Positions 1 to 11,238 of a stretch of 64,000 bases of DNA are shown here, in pieces. Positions within the stretch are counted from its first letter, which is position 1. Each line of letters begins with the position of its first letter. The stretch spans positions 5,830,501-5,894,500 of the forward strand of contig OX359192.1 in assembly GCA_947172415.1 (NCBI GenBank), in the 5' to 3' direction. Origin of the DNA: Chondrosia reniformis. Taxonomy: Eukaryota > Porifera > Demospongiae > Chondrillida > Chondrillidae. Under the pieces are notes generated by a model, which ran no database searches, had not been told where the DNA came from, and worked only from the letters and a program-made list of their open reading frames with translations. The translations under genes were made by a program, and so were the position numbers.

Positions 1-1200
1 GGTTCCCCTTTAAAATTTTACTATATTGTACGTATTTCATCCTCCCTTTGTGATATTTTCACTCTCAGTGTATCTTTCCAAACTAAACATACGTAGACAT
101 ATCATTTGCATCGAAAGGGCATATCAATAGTTTACACTTACCATTCTCAACTGGTTTTCCAAAACCATCAAACTGCACTTCCGTCAAGTCCGTGTTCCTT
201 ATAATATCCACCAGCAATCTGAACATGTAAAAAACCTTTAAATCAATAGCTCAGCACTCAAGTAGTCAAGACTCCACCCACTCCCTAATTGAAATAACCC
301 TATACTTGTGGATCATAGCTAAACACACTTGTGACAGGCCTGGTACCTCTGTATGTACGTATGTACAGTACATGTACGTAGGTAAATATGCATGTATGTA
401 TGTACGTGTACATGGCATCAGAGACTTTTAGGAGGAGACTTAAAATACACAAGGACATTAGAAACAACAACCACAACGTCATAACAGATACATACTCATC
501 CACTACAAGTTCTTCAAAAGGAATCGGACCATCACAAACTGCACACGTCCATGTAGTTCGCCTGAATACAGAAGAATAAAAGCACTCATGAGATTAGCCA
601 AAGCTAATGTAGGCTGCAAGCTTACATACATCTCATTCATCTGCAAGTACATAGAAGCATCAAAACACTGCAGGTGTTTGCACTTCAAACCTCTAGCTGG
701 TAGTTGCATACGAAGTTTACTGAGCTACATTTCAACAAAAATAACCTTTATACGCAGATTGAGCAACACTGGATCTCTAACACTTACTGGACATATTAGG
801 GAGATAGTGAGAGTTGAAGCACATATATCTTCATCCAATTTGACCTTTTCTATGACTACAGGAAATTGAAATACCAGCAAAATGATCTCATACTATGTAG
901 GTAAATACTAGTCAGTGGGGCGAAGCCACAGACATCACAACCTTAACTTGTACCTGGCAATATGGTAAACAAGACTCACTCCTGGTTGAGTGTGGCTTAA
1001 CCTTCCAGGATGTGTGTAGTACACAAAACTTACTGATTTCTTTTGATTTAGAGGCGGGGATCATGTCCCTATCTTTCAGCTTCTCGAGGAGACTTGCAGC
1101 TGTGACACTCTTCACAATATGTAGCATGACATAGTGTGATGGTATCTAGAGAAACATACAAGTGTTAATTAAGTAGGAGCTTTTGTACACACACACATAC

Positions 1201-1235
<35 letters not shown>

Positions 1236-3349
1236 TGCAAAGGTTAACATCAAGCACTTCCACATACCTTGCTAAGATGATACTCATTCCACAGGACTGT
1301 AATTTTATCTGGTGGATTTCTTTGCAAATATGGTTTAATGTCAATTGCCTTAGATACACATTTATATCCAGCTTTTGTACTTAAGTGCGGATAATAGCCC
1401 TAAATTAGGAGATTCATGTTGGATCAACATTAGTCATTAATAATGTATATTTCAACTTATAATATGTGCTTTAATAAACATGTGTACGTACAGTGAAATT
1501 CTGATAATACGTACGCATCTCCATGGAGCTACGTACGTACGTACATACTTTCTTACCAAAAACTGATCATACGTATACAATTTTACATTGTAAATGGATG
1601 TAGGATGCACGTATGCCAAATTATTCAGTATGTAAATATGTATAGGCAGTTGTTTAAACAGAAACAATTAAATTTTCATGTACAACACAGTACCTCTTCA
1701 CAATCAAGCAAAAGTAACATACGAAGTACAAGCACATGATAGCTTATGTACAGTAAAATGCAACACAGAGGTTATACGTATATGTAAAACTAGAGGAGAA
1801 CAAACAAGGCTGTGTGTATATGCACACCTTGCGTTCTTAATTGTGTGTACACAATCCTAATTTATGTAGATTTAAAACTACAAGTACTGGTTTTTCCAAG
1901 GCTCCTGCAAATAAACAATCTACACTCAAACTACTCTACTCTAAATCCACTACACTCAAACTACTCTACAAAACTTTATTCCGTCCTGTATACAGTACTA
2001 TTCAAAATTAGGTGCGGTCTGTCTATTCCACTTGTGTGGCCCATCCCTGTTTTCATATTAGGTACTTTCCCTGAGCCAATTGAGCTAACAACACAATAAT
2101 CCTGCCCACTTACGTACCTAAACTAGGCTAGTGTACAGGGGTATAACTGATAAAGTGGAGGAGGAGGTGAGGAGGGGGAAGTCTGTATACACAATAACTC
2201 AACTGTCACATCATTTCTAATAGTGTAATCTAAACAATATTACTGAATGCATCAATGCAGCTCACGGGTATGGAAACCATTCTTTCATTGATTTTAATGT
2301 AAAGTTGTTTGGGATAGCTGTCTTCTTGGATAGAATGGGTGTTATAGGGACAAAACCTCAGATGAACACTAGTATCAGAAGTCTGCAGTGCCTGAATATC
2401 ACTTTGACTTAATCTCAAAAAGAGACAAAACTCTTTACTGGCTTGGTTGCTACGAGATGCTGTGTAAATTATTAGGAAATTCAATTGACTAGAGTAAATC
2501 ACGACTATTAAGTACACATGCATAATATACAATTGTATATACGTGTGTAATTATATTATATACATATATTATGTACATAAATAGTTAAGGAAATGGTGCT
2601 TTCTCTTTCCCATAAGATCACTACATACTGACTTATTCCAGATCAGCAAAATTACCTCAGAAACTACAATCTTCATATATGTATGTACATTGTTTTAGGC
2701 CAACTAAAATGACAAGGTACGTAAGTCAAGCCTGTTGTACAGACATACAGTTACCAGTAAACAATCCATAGTCAAATGCTGAGACCACCACAACCTTTAA
2801 GATCAACTTCTAACACTAGACTATCTATATCATATCTCACCTAGAGGTGTAGGTGCATAAAGCAGAGATAGATGATGATAGAAGGGTGATTCCTTAAATG
2901 GAAAGATGCTTTTCACATCACTGCTATTATTGACACTGTTCTCATTAGATATCTGTACCGTCTCCTTTAGATAATCATTGCTGGTGTCAATGGCTCCACA
3001 CCTCACCATGGCAACACCTCTACCTCTCCTACTATCAACCAATTCTTGTATCTTGGGCAGTACATCCTGCGGGTTAAGCTGTTGTAGCATTCTCTCGCAA
3101 CGGGAGACCAACTCCTGCTTCTTGCCACTTTTGGGCTGTCCATACGTCCTCAACAGGTCTTGCAAGTCACATACACGTAAATTCTTAAGCAATGCCTAGA
3201 CAAACGGACGTTAGAACTGATTAATCTGGTCACGCGTTACTACAGAGTCTTCTTGGCGCGCGCACGTAACACATGCTTGGCTACTAAGTGATAACAGACG
3301 GGCCCAGGGCCTACTAACTTACCAAACAAGGTTGGAGGCTATCTGCCAT
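1..3349 (-). CDS. PIAS: PIAS-family E3 SUMO ligase, partial (3' end beyond window)
   Basis: SUMO E3 ligase of the PIAS/Siz family, a nuclear regulator of transcription factors. The start at 3349 gives a 9-residue first exon (MADSLQPCL) that splices in frame to a SAP domain at about 3197-3030 (LRVCDLQDLLRTYGQ), the DNA-binding helix pair found at the N-terminus of PIAS proteins. A PINIT domain follows, starting with SPFYHHLSLLYAPT (about 2880-2830) and continuing at about 2450-2260 (VHLRFCPYN, QEDSYPKQLYIKIN). Further exons lie near 1370-1265 and 1110-1030. The SP-RING is split between about 850-800 (LTISLICP), 725-630 (RGLKCKHLQCFDASMYLQMNE) and 565-490 (TTWTCAVCDGPIPFEELVVDE); its Cys/His ligands look intact. 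The post-RING segment (DIIRNTDLTEVQFD) is at about 220-130. The C-terminal SIM and Ser-rich tail would be outside the window. The gene is divergent from DET1. The family call is firm; the vertebrate paralogue cannot be assigned. Confidence 0.93.
1172..1235. repeat. (CA)n microsatellite
   Basis: An imperfect CA/TA dinucleotide run in a PIAS intron. It explains the Cys/Val-rich open frames on the opposite strand. Confidence 0.9.
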
Positions 3350-3805
3350 TTTCACATGATTCGCGGAGGCTATATATGCGTGAAAATCTACAGTGAATAT
3401 ATAATAAAATGAAATATATAAATTTATCATTAGACGAAGATATCATACGAAATGCGTTACAATATTAAAATATATTTTCAAAAATGTTCGTTCCACTCAC
3501 TTATTTCTTTGAACTTTGAAACGATTATAACAAGGAGATATTAAATTAGACAAAGTGGGAGAATTTTGAGCATTTAGTAGATGGTAACTTCCGTTTTGGT
3601 GCTTACGTGTGCCCACATGATGGGAATTCCCTACAGGGTAAGACCCTAGATGGCTTTTGAGCCACGCCCTATTTTTATGACGTCACTGAATATGGAAGAC
3701 TGAAGGGTTGGTCTAGCCGCAGGAAGCACGTCTGAAGATCGAGGTTCTTTTAATGCAGTAATAGAACTCCGAAATGTTTCAAGCAACCAATATATTAAAA
3801 GCGCA
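3350..3805. promoter_or_regulatory. Intergenic region between divergent PIAS and DET1
   Basis: This 456-bp gap separates the two start codons and must hold both promoters and 5' UTRs. The middle (about 3390-3480) is very AT-rich, with TATATAA-like strings. The flanks are more GC-rich (GGCGCGCGC lies just inside PIAS intron 1 at about 3255). No specific factor site can be defended. It is the widest of the six head-to-head gaps in the window. Confidence 0.45.
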
Positions 3806-5866
3806 ATGGCTTGTTCTGTGACAACTAAGCTTACCCAAACACGAGCTCCATTGTGGCGACCGAGATCGCACGCTAATGTGCACTATAAACTGCTTGTCAG
3901 AGAGTACCTCAGTGGACCAGCGAGTTTACTTATGCACCAGAACTTGACAATATACCAAAGCGTAGTACCTGCATACACGGAGAATGGAGTGGACACTCCT
4001 GCGGGCTATTTGAGGAAGTTCACTCCAGATGGCCTTAACCTTATTGCCTTCTCCCTGGATCAGAGATGCGTACAAGTATGTGAGCATATACACAACAAAA
4101 GCTTCGTTTTAATCTCAGTTTTTTCAGATCACAAATATATTTATGCTTGCAAAACTTAATGATGTGATCAAATTAATTATGACTGAGGTTTATTCATACA
4201 GAATTATTTAAAATAGCTACTCACAGTTCAGTATCATTTTGGGACTTTTTAAATAGCTTCTGGGACTATTCTGGTGATTATGAAGTGATTGGCACAGCTA
4301 TGACAGTTCATTGACTGTGGTTGCATGTGAAGGCATGTAGGATTACAAGATGAATGTTATCTAATTCTGCTTTCTATTTGATTCTTCTAGATTTACAAGT
4401 TCCTTGGTACTCCAGAAGCTCAGAAGCTCTATAAAGCAGATGAGAGTACTGCTGGTAGTGAGAAAGCTCACATTCTATTTAGTAAAGTGTTTAAGTTGAT
4501 ACACAATGTGGAGATTGAGACTGAGAATGAGCTACTTCACAGAGAATGCATGATCTTCTCTGCCAACTGTAAATTTCTCATAGTTGCGGCTTTCTATCCA
4601 ATACAAGATTATGTACCAAACAACTTTTATGAAATATTCCACAACAACGAGTCCCTGTCCTCCAACCAAAGATACATATTAGAAAATTCCACCATATTTG
4701 TCATTAATATTAAAACTGGGCGCATAACAGACAAGCAGCATTTTGTACAAGACAGGATAAACTACTTGCATAATCAAGGCCTTAGTCTCTATGGCAACCA
4801 CTTGGCTGTCTTGAGCATCCAGCACCAAACAGTTCATTTCTATGAGCTTTGTGAAAATGGCACCCTTGTCAAGTTGCTGGAGGTAGGAAGGTTCTGTCAA
4901 CTCGGTGACAAAGATATGTTTGAAGAGGCTCACATGACTCAGAGTAAATCCTACAGCTACAACTCTGAAGCACATGCTGTGTACCATCCTTACAGAGAGA
5001 GAGTATTTAATTCTCTGAAGCACATGCTCCTGGTCCATCTCTTTCAGGAGGCCAAGAGGCTTGAAGCTGCAGGCCACGCCGATTCAATGGAAAAGTTTTT
5101 TTACCGTTTCAACTACCTGAGAGGGATAAGGATATGGAGAATGCAACTGCTGAACAGTGACACCTTGCTGCTCAAGTTTGCCTCTGAAGATGTGGTTACC
5201 ATGAAGACACAAGATATGTTGTCATCGCCTGCACTCTTTGTTATATATAGTCTTACAGAGTCAAAAATTTTGCAAACTTTTGAAAACACTTCACAGATGT
5301 TTCTCTCTGTGTATGAAGACTGTATGGATTACTTTAGACAAGTGGCAGTTAACCCCGAACCATTTGCATCATATTCCACATCACCAGGTAACAGCATTTA
5401 TGCTGAAGCCCTTCACAAAAAGACTAAAAATATGATCATTCATGCACGTCACGGAGGAATCCTAGAAGCAGTGAGGCGTGGCCTCATACCACTGCCCTAT
5501 GGATCTCAGAATTGGTCCACAAGCCCGTACTTCGACCTCAATCTGTTTTCATACGATGATAAATGGATTTCTCCTATTGAGCGTCCAAAGGCCTCTCCAG
5601 AAGCCCCAATCAAGTTAGTCTGAGTAATGATCAATAGATGATGCTATGTCAAGTCATATAATTTCTCTCTATGCAGGTTTTACAGTCGGTTGGGGAATAC
5701 CCCAGCCTTCTCCCTCCAAGTGAAGCACAGTACCTCTGGTCAGAACCACAGAGCTGTTTCTGCCTACATTTTCCATCCGTTTGAGCCATTCATCATTTCA
5801 ATTCAAAGGAGAGGACTAGACTTTTTTGTTAGCTTTCATTTCAGAAACATTCACAGACAACTCTAG
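3806..5866 (+). CDS. DET1: DET1 homologue, CRL4 ubiquitin-ligase component
   Basis: DET1 joins DDB1 and COP1 (or DDA1) in a CUL4 ubiquitin-ligase assembly in the nucleus. Three exons can be joined cleanly: 3806-4075, 4391-5613 and 5677-5866. Together they encode 560 residues, close to the roughly 550 of human DET1. The first join gives FSLDQRCVQ-IYKFLGTPEA and the second gives APIK-FYSRLGNTPAF. Family signatures include LRKFTPDGLNLIAFSLDQ near the N-terminus, ENELLHRECMIFSANCKFLI in the middle and YIFHPFEPFIISIQ at the C-terminus. The protein is a predicted WD-like beta-propeller without an enzymatic motif. Convergent with TFIP11, with 147 bp between stop codons. No disruptions were seen. Confidence 0.95.
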
Positions 5867-6013
5867 TACAATAAGACTGTCACTTCAGTACCGTAACCAC
5901 AGTTCTGTCACACATTACAAAGTCTCTATTTAAGTACAGTGCATGATGTATGTATATACATACGTACATGAATAAGTATATGAAATTGCAGTTAAATGGA
6001 TATTACATAAAAC

Positions 6014-9000
6014 CTAAGCTAGTTCATCCAGCTTAGGTAAGGCAACTGGCAGCCATTTTCCTCCAATTTGAGCATACACAACTCCCTGGTCCATGTAAAT
6101 GGGTGTCTTTCCATACTTGTATACGGTTTTCCCTTCAAAGCGCCACTGTCCGGCAGCTGGCATAAAGAGAATACCTTTCTGTTCAGCCTAGACAGTATAT
6201 GGTAAATGAAAATAAATTACTGACTATTATAATACATAACAAGTCTTAGTTAAATACACTAATTTAGATGTACTATTTGGATATACGTATACCTGTCTTT
6301 CAATGACATCTTTGAGGCTCAAATTGACAGCTGCTGGGAGGGAAGCCTGTAGTTACAATGGAATATATATGGATTCACTTACTAGGGTACTCCTATAAAG
6401 ACTACAATTTTTGAAAACATATGCATGTACACATATCCTGTATATAGTATCATTTATGACTGACCTTTTTCTGTTCAAGGGCAGCAAGCATTTCTGCTTC
6501 TCTTCTAAATTTACAAAATAAAAAAGTTGTGCCATAAAGCTATAACACTGAACTGCTGTTCAAACCTTCTCTCTTTCGCAGTAAAGTAGACCATGTTTTC
6601 TTGTAACCCTGGCAACTTCTTTCCCTCCATTGCTTGGTTCATCAAGTCAAGGGCACGATTAAAATTGCCTATACGTACATATCCATTTGCAAATCTGTTC
6701 ATCCCATATACTTATGTTCCTATGTGTTAAATAATTAAAACATAAAGCTTACCATTTACAGTAGGCTGTGCCAAGATTTCAGCATCAAACATGTTCTTCC
6801 ATCCAGTATACCATTGTGTTACCTCATTAAAGTCGGGAGTTCCAGACAACCAATGACTTAGGACCTACATATATACACAATGGTGGGTGGTTAGAGGGAT
6901 AGGTTGGTAGATGGGTGGAAGGGCTGATGAGTGGTATAGATGGGTGGAAGGGCCGATGAATGGTATAGATGGGTGGAAGGGCTGATGAATGGTATAGACG
7001 GGTGGAAGGGCTGATGAATGGTATAGACGGGTGGAAGGGCTGATGAATGGTATAGATGGGTGTAAGGGCTGATGAATGGTATAGATGGGTGGAAGGGCTG
7101 ATGAATGGTATAGGTGGAAGGACTGATGAATGGTATAGATGGGTGGAAGGGCTGATGAATGGTATAGGTGGAAGGACTGATGAATGGTATAGATGGGTGG
7201 AAGGGCTGATGAATGGTATAGATGGGTGGAAGGGCTGATGAATGGTATAGACGGGTGGAAGGGCTGATGAATGGTATAGACGGGTGGAAGGGCTGATGAA
7301 TGGTATAGATGGGTGGAAGGGCTGATGAATGGTATAGATGGGTGGAAGGGCTGATGAGTGGTATAGATGGGTGGAAGGGCTGATGAATGGTATAGATGGG
7401 TGGAAGGGCTGATGAATGGTATAGGTGGAAGGACTGACAGATGGAATAAATGTTATAACCAGCTCACTTGTAACCATTTTCCAAAAAAGGATTTATTCAG
7501 TATATCAGCGTATTGTCCAGGTGAGATCATATCTCTCCATGCTAGTACCCATTTAAAGGGCTGGATGTCCTCATTTCTAGGGTTTATAGGCATCAGCTGA
7601 AGACAGTACGACAACTGTGGGACTATAGTACGATTCAGAAATGCTTCCATGACACCCTTTGAGAATACTCCTAGCCAGGGCTTTAGTGTTTTATAGGCCG
7701 ACTCATCTGATGGGTGCCAACCATTGAGAACATTAGCAAACTTGTGTCTGATAGCTGGAAACAGTGGTTCAAGTGACTCTTCTGAATAATGAGAAGAAAA
7801 GTTTTGAATATTTGGCACATCTTTACATTGAATATACGAATAATGTGACACCATTTCAACATGCTACATCTACTTTAGAATAAAAGGCTTAAAGAGAACT
7901 AAGCCTAGTGACAGTTTTGGATGGGATACAAGAGTCTTCTCCTTCTCCTTCTCAACTGGGTCGGTGTGCATGAAGGCTATATTTGGAGGATGTAATGATA
8001 CAGCTACACATTGAAATACGTACAATGTCATACGCTACACTTAACTATGTATGTACATAGATAGACCTTAAAAGTACAGTATATATTGCACTACTATATA
8101 TGTATGTTACTTCTGTATTATAACACATGTATAGAAAGTGTACAATAATATCATCTTCAAAATGTTAAGCACTTGGATAAACAAAATATTTCAAAAATGT
8201 ATTCTGTACAAATATTCTATGTTTGCACTTTAAGGCATCGAAGAAGGGACAATGGAATATATTTAGTGTTTAAATGGAGGAAAACAGCAGCACCTTCCCC
8301 TGTCAATATGAACCAACTGCTACAGTGCAGACAGCCATTAACCTACTGAGAATAGGCAGCCAGGGATGAATCCACGATTGCAGTGGCACTATATCCTTTG
8401 TGGGATCCCATCTGTCAATTTCATTCTGCAGCTTTGGCATAATATGCTGTTGAAGGACATTGTTCATGATCCACTGAGGTATCAGGATAGACCATACATC
8501 AATCAGGTCCACCATCTTGAGACAGTTTTCCTTTGGAGACCAGGTGCTGTGTACAGTCATACAACACATAACGGTGAGTGATAATTTAATGATTTCCCTC
8601 TGAATGAACCAATAACCCAGGTTAGCCTCAGAATGTGATCCAGATTAATTACAAGATCCACTTTTGTTAGGGAATGGGTCTAACCCTATAATTAATTGAC
8701 CCTCGGTCAGGGGTCTATGTGAAGGGTATAAGGTATCACCTTACCTTACTGTGCTTCTGAACTTTGGCATCCACACCTCCCACACAAGTCTATCATACGT
8801 ACCAATCCTAGCACAAACAGATGTGACAGTTAACCATTTCAGGTGCTAAGAAGATAAAGATGTTAATTACTGGCTCAAGCCATAACAAGGTACATGAGTA
8901 TATACAGGTGGTCTTGATGTAACTACATAGTTAAATGCTTTGGCAGATTATACAGAAAATTGGTGACAAGTGTCATATTGTTCATTGATTTTGAAAAATG

Positions 9001-11148
9001 TGTAAAAAGAAAAAAGTGGTGTTTATCCCTCCACATCTCCAACCATTCCCTTCTCCATCCACCCCTCACCTCTCCAGTTTAAATTCCCTTCCCTCTCACA
9101 CCTCTAATGCCCACCTACGGTCACTGTCCCACTCTATCATCCTTTGGACTCACTCGTTCTCCCTTGGTATAGTCCCGCTGCTGACCTCTTCATCTCCTTG
9201 TAACAGACCTTTCCAGGTTGTGAAAACCCTCACATGAAGCTGTGAAAATAGCAACATATTCCAGTTCTGCAGAAGAGCCTTGATCCTGGGAAAGGCCACA
9301 GCCACTGCCAGAGATTTCAGATCGTACAGCTTGTATTCATTGGGGTACTGATCTTTAACAGATACCAGTAGTTCCTCACAATCCTCAAGAGTTAATCCAT
9401 CATTGTTAGTCTGACTTTCGTCCTTCTTTTCACAGCTATGTACATACATACGTATACAGTAGTACAACACACTACTGTAAGAACCATATTTCTATGAATA
9501 AGACTACTACCTACATTTCTATAATCCTTAGAACATCACTAAGTCTTTTCATCTGGTCCTCTTCTTCCTGAACAAGTAGAGCCAATCTCTCCTTCTCATA
9601 TGAGAGATGGATCACCATGTCGTGAGCATGTTTCAACCTAACAGGTGGGTGGATCAGAGTCTGAACTGTGCTTTTCTCTGCAGTGTCTGACAAAGGCAAA
9701 CCTTTTATCATTCTGAAGGATATCTTGTTCTGTTTGTTCCACCAAAAGCTTCAGGTTTTCTTGTAGTTCTGGTAGGAATTCCTTTGCCCGTTCTGTTGGG
9801 GCTGGCAGCACATCAGGACGGGAGTGCTGGTGATGCATCTCCTGGTAGCTCCCGAGGACCCTGACCTTTGGACCAGTCATGTCAATAACCTTCACCGCCT
9901 CACCCATTGAGACACTCCGCCCCGTTGATAGTGTACCTGACTCCTAAAGAGATAATCAGAAAAGGCACACCCTAACTCTCCTGAGAATATAAAGTGCTGG
10001 ATCTGCTTTATAGCCCATCTATATAGGCATAGGTGTAGAATAGTCTTACGAAATCAGTCCCTTTCATTGCACAATACTTGCATAATCAAATGGTACATGA
10101 TGGGGTGTCATTGTATATATAGTACCTTCAGTTCATCAACTGTTCTGTAGATGAACTTTGGTTTTTTCTTTCTATCATTATCCTAGCAGACAGAGAGAGA
10201 GATATTTAAACCAATACACTATACAATATTTGGTGATCAAAACCTGCTGCATACATCATCAACCTTCCACTGTTCTAGCTGCTCTTCAAACTGCTTCTGT
10301 TGTTCCTCCTCCTCCAAATCAACCACTTCTTGCTGACCTCTGTTTACCTTATCAGGTCTGTCAAAGTCGCTTCTCTTTGTAGCCTTGACAGGGTTAACAA
10401 TTCCCTCTCCCTGCCTACCTAAACCTTGGCCTGCTTTATAGCCCATCTACAAAGGTACAAAGGTACAAAGAGTCTGACAACATCTGATCCTTTCATTGCG
10501 CAATAACAAAAGGGTCAGATAGTATTGTATATATAAATAATACTTGCCAACCTAATCTTGGATAGCTTGTGAATGTCGACTTACTTTGGCTAACATTTTG
10601 CTTCCAAATCCTGTTGTATATCTCTCCCACTTGGCAAATTCTCTACATGAGCATCACAAACGTGTAAACATTCCCAGTATTATCCTCCATGGAGTCACAA
10701 CATATAGTGGGTCCAAGGTATAAAAGTGTACTAGTCTGTACTTTTCCTTGGCTTCCTTCCTGCGTCTTGATCTGGTGTCCTTGGTGCTGTTCCAACCTGT
10801 CTTGAGCTGTCTTCCGGCAGGTCTAGTGTCAGCTGGGGCTTGCTGCTGTGCCAGCTTTCTATCCTCTCTTTCCACAAGGATCTGTGCCGCCTCTGCATCC
10901 AAGACATCCACTTCTTGCTCAACATCTGAATCGTCGCTAGCTTCCTTCTCAACGTTGCCTTCGATAATCCCTTTTTTAACAAAGGATACTGGTTTGCTGT
11001 AGCTAGATTTCCTTGTATCTTCATCATCATCCGAATCTGGCGGTGCAAAAATTCCATAAATTCCCATTTTTTTGGTAAACTTTCTTTTCCTTCTAAAAGG
11101 ATTCAAGTCTTCATCGGTAATTTCAAAAGCTTCTAATTCTTCCTCCAT
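6014..11148 (-). CDS. TFIP11: Tuftelin-interacting protein 11 (spliceosome disassembly G-patch protein)
   Basis: TFIP11 (yeast Ntr1/Spp382) recruits and activates the helicase DHX15 to disassemble post-catalytic spliceosomes. Start at 11148: MEEELEAFEITDEDLNPF, matching the family's acidic N-terminus. The exon at about 10640-10575 (FAKWERYTTGFGSKMLAK) leads into the G-patch exon (MGYKAGQGLGRQGEGIVNP, about 10446). Then come VKVIDMTG (about 9890), a central TEQDILQND-KR segment joined over a roughly 60-bp intron to LKHAHDMVIHLSYEKE, and the GCFC-type region: RLVWEVWMPKFRS (about 8790), WIHPWLPILS (about 8360) and GWHPSDESAYKTLKPW (about 7700). The end is GKTPIYMDQGVVYAQIGGKW...PKLDELA before the stop at 6014-6016. 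It carries a 29-bp intronic minisatellite. Head-to-head with USP48 over 90 bp. Some acidic residues of the human N-terminus are missing or unassigned. Confidence 0.94.
6886..7442. repeat. 29-bp minisatellite in a TFIP11 intron
   Basis: About 19 tandem copies of a unit reading roughly GGGTGGAAGGGCTGATGAA followed by TGGTATAGAT. Variants include T/C changes and shortened 21-bp units (around 7110, 7165 and 7425). It lies in the intron between the exon ending near 7460 and the exon near 6840. Because 29 is not a multiple of 3, it is open in several frames and creates spurious HPSIPFISPST proteins on the minus strand. Confidence 0.95.
7858..7985 (-). repeat. Dispersed element A, old partial copy
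   Basis: Minus-strand copy in a TFIP11 intron. Read on the minus strand it contains ACTCTTGTATCCCATCC, AGGCTTAGTT and TTCTAAAGTAGATG, the same order as the right-hand part of the copies at 40.7 and 49.9 kb. It is diverged and lacks the internal 100-odd bases found in the young copies. Confidence 0.7.
9999..10132 (-). repeat. Diverged duplicate of the G-patch exon 5' border
   Basis: The text CTGCTTTATAGCCCATCT occurs here (about 10012) and again at about 10431, where it is the 5' end of the G-patch exon with its splice acceptor. Similarity continues on the intronic side: TCCTTTCATTGCGCAATA against CCCTTTCATTGCACAATA, then TATTGTATATATA against CATTGTATATATAGT. About 120 bp therefore look duplicated 420 bp away, leaving an acceptor plus codons for MGYKA in the next intron of TFIP11. 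Confidence 0.7.
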
Positions 11149-11238
11149 GTTTGGAGCATATCTATGAATATGGAAAACCACAAGTGTTTAGAATACCAAG
11201 GAAAACATGGACGGTCCAAAGAATACTACTTAGGTAGG
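11149..11238. promoter_or_regulatory. Bidirectional promoter, TFIP11/USP48
   Basis: Only 90 bp separate the ATG of TFIP11 (11148) from the chosen ATG of USP48 (11239). Transcription in both directions must start within this gap or inside the opposite gene's first exon. No TATA box is evident. An open frame upstream of the USP48 ATG (from 11164) would extend USP48 into the gap but does not look like the family N-terminus. Confidence 0.6.

Noticed and set aside
6827-7477. 216-codon minus-strand frame of HPSIPFISPST repeats
   Set aside because: Translation of the 29-bp TFIP11 intronic array; the true TFIP11 exons on either side are in other segments.
10237-10446. A gene start at the G-patch methionine (MGYKAGQGLG)
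   Set aside because: It is an internal exon of TFIP11; the upstream exons match the rest of the family.
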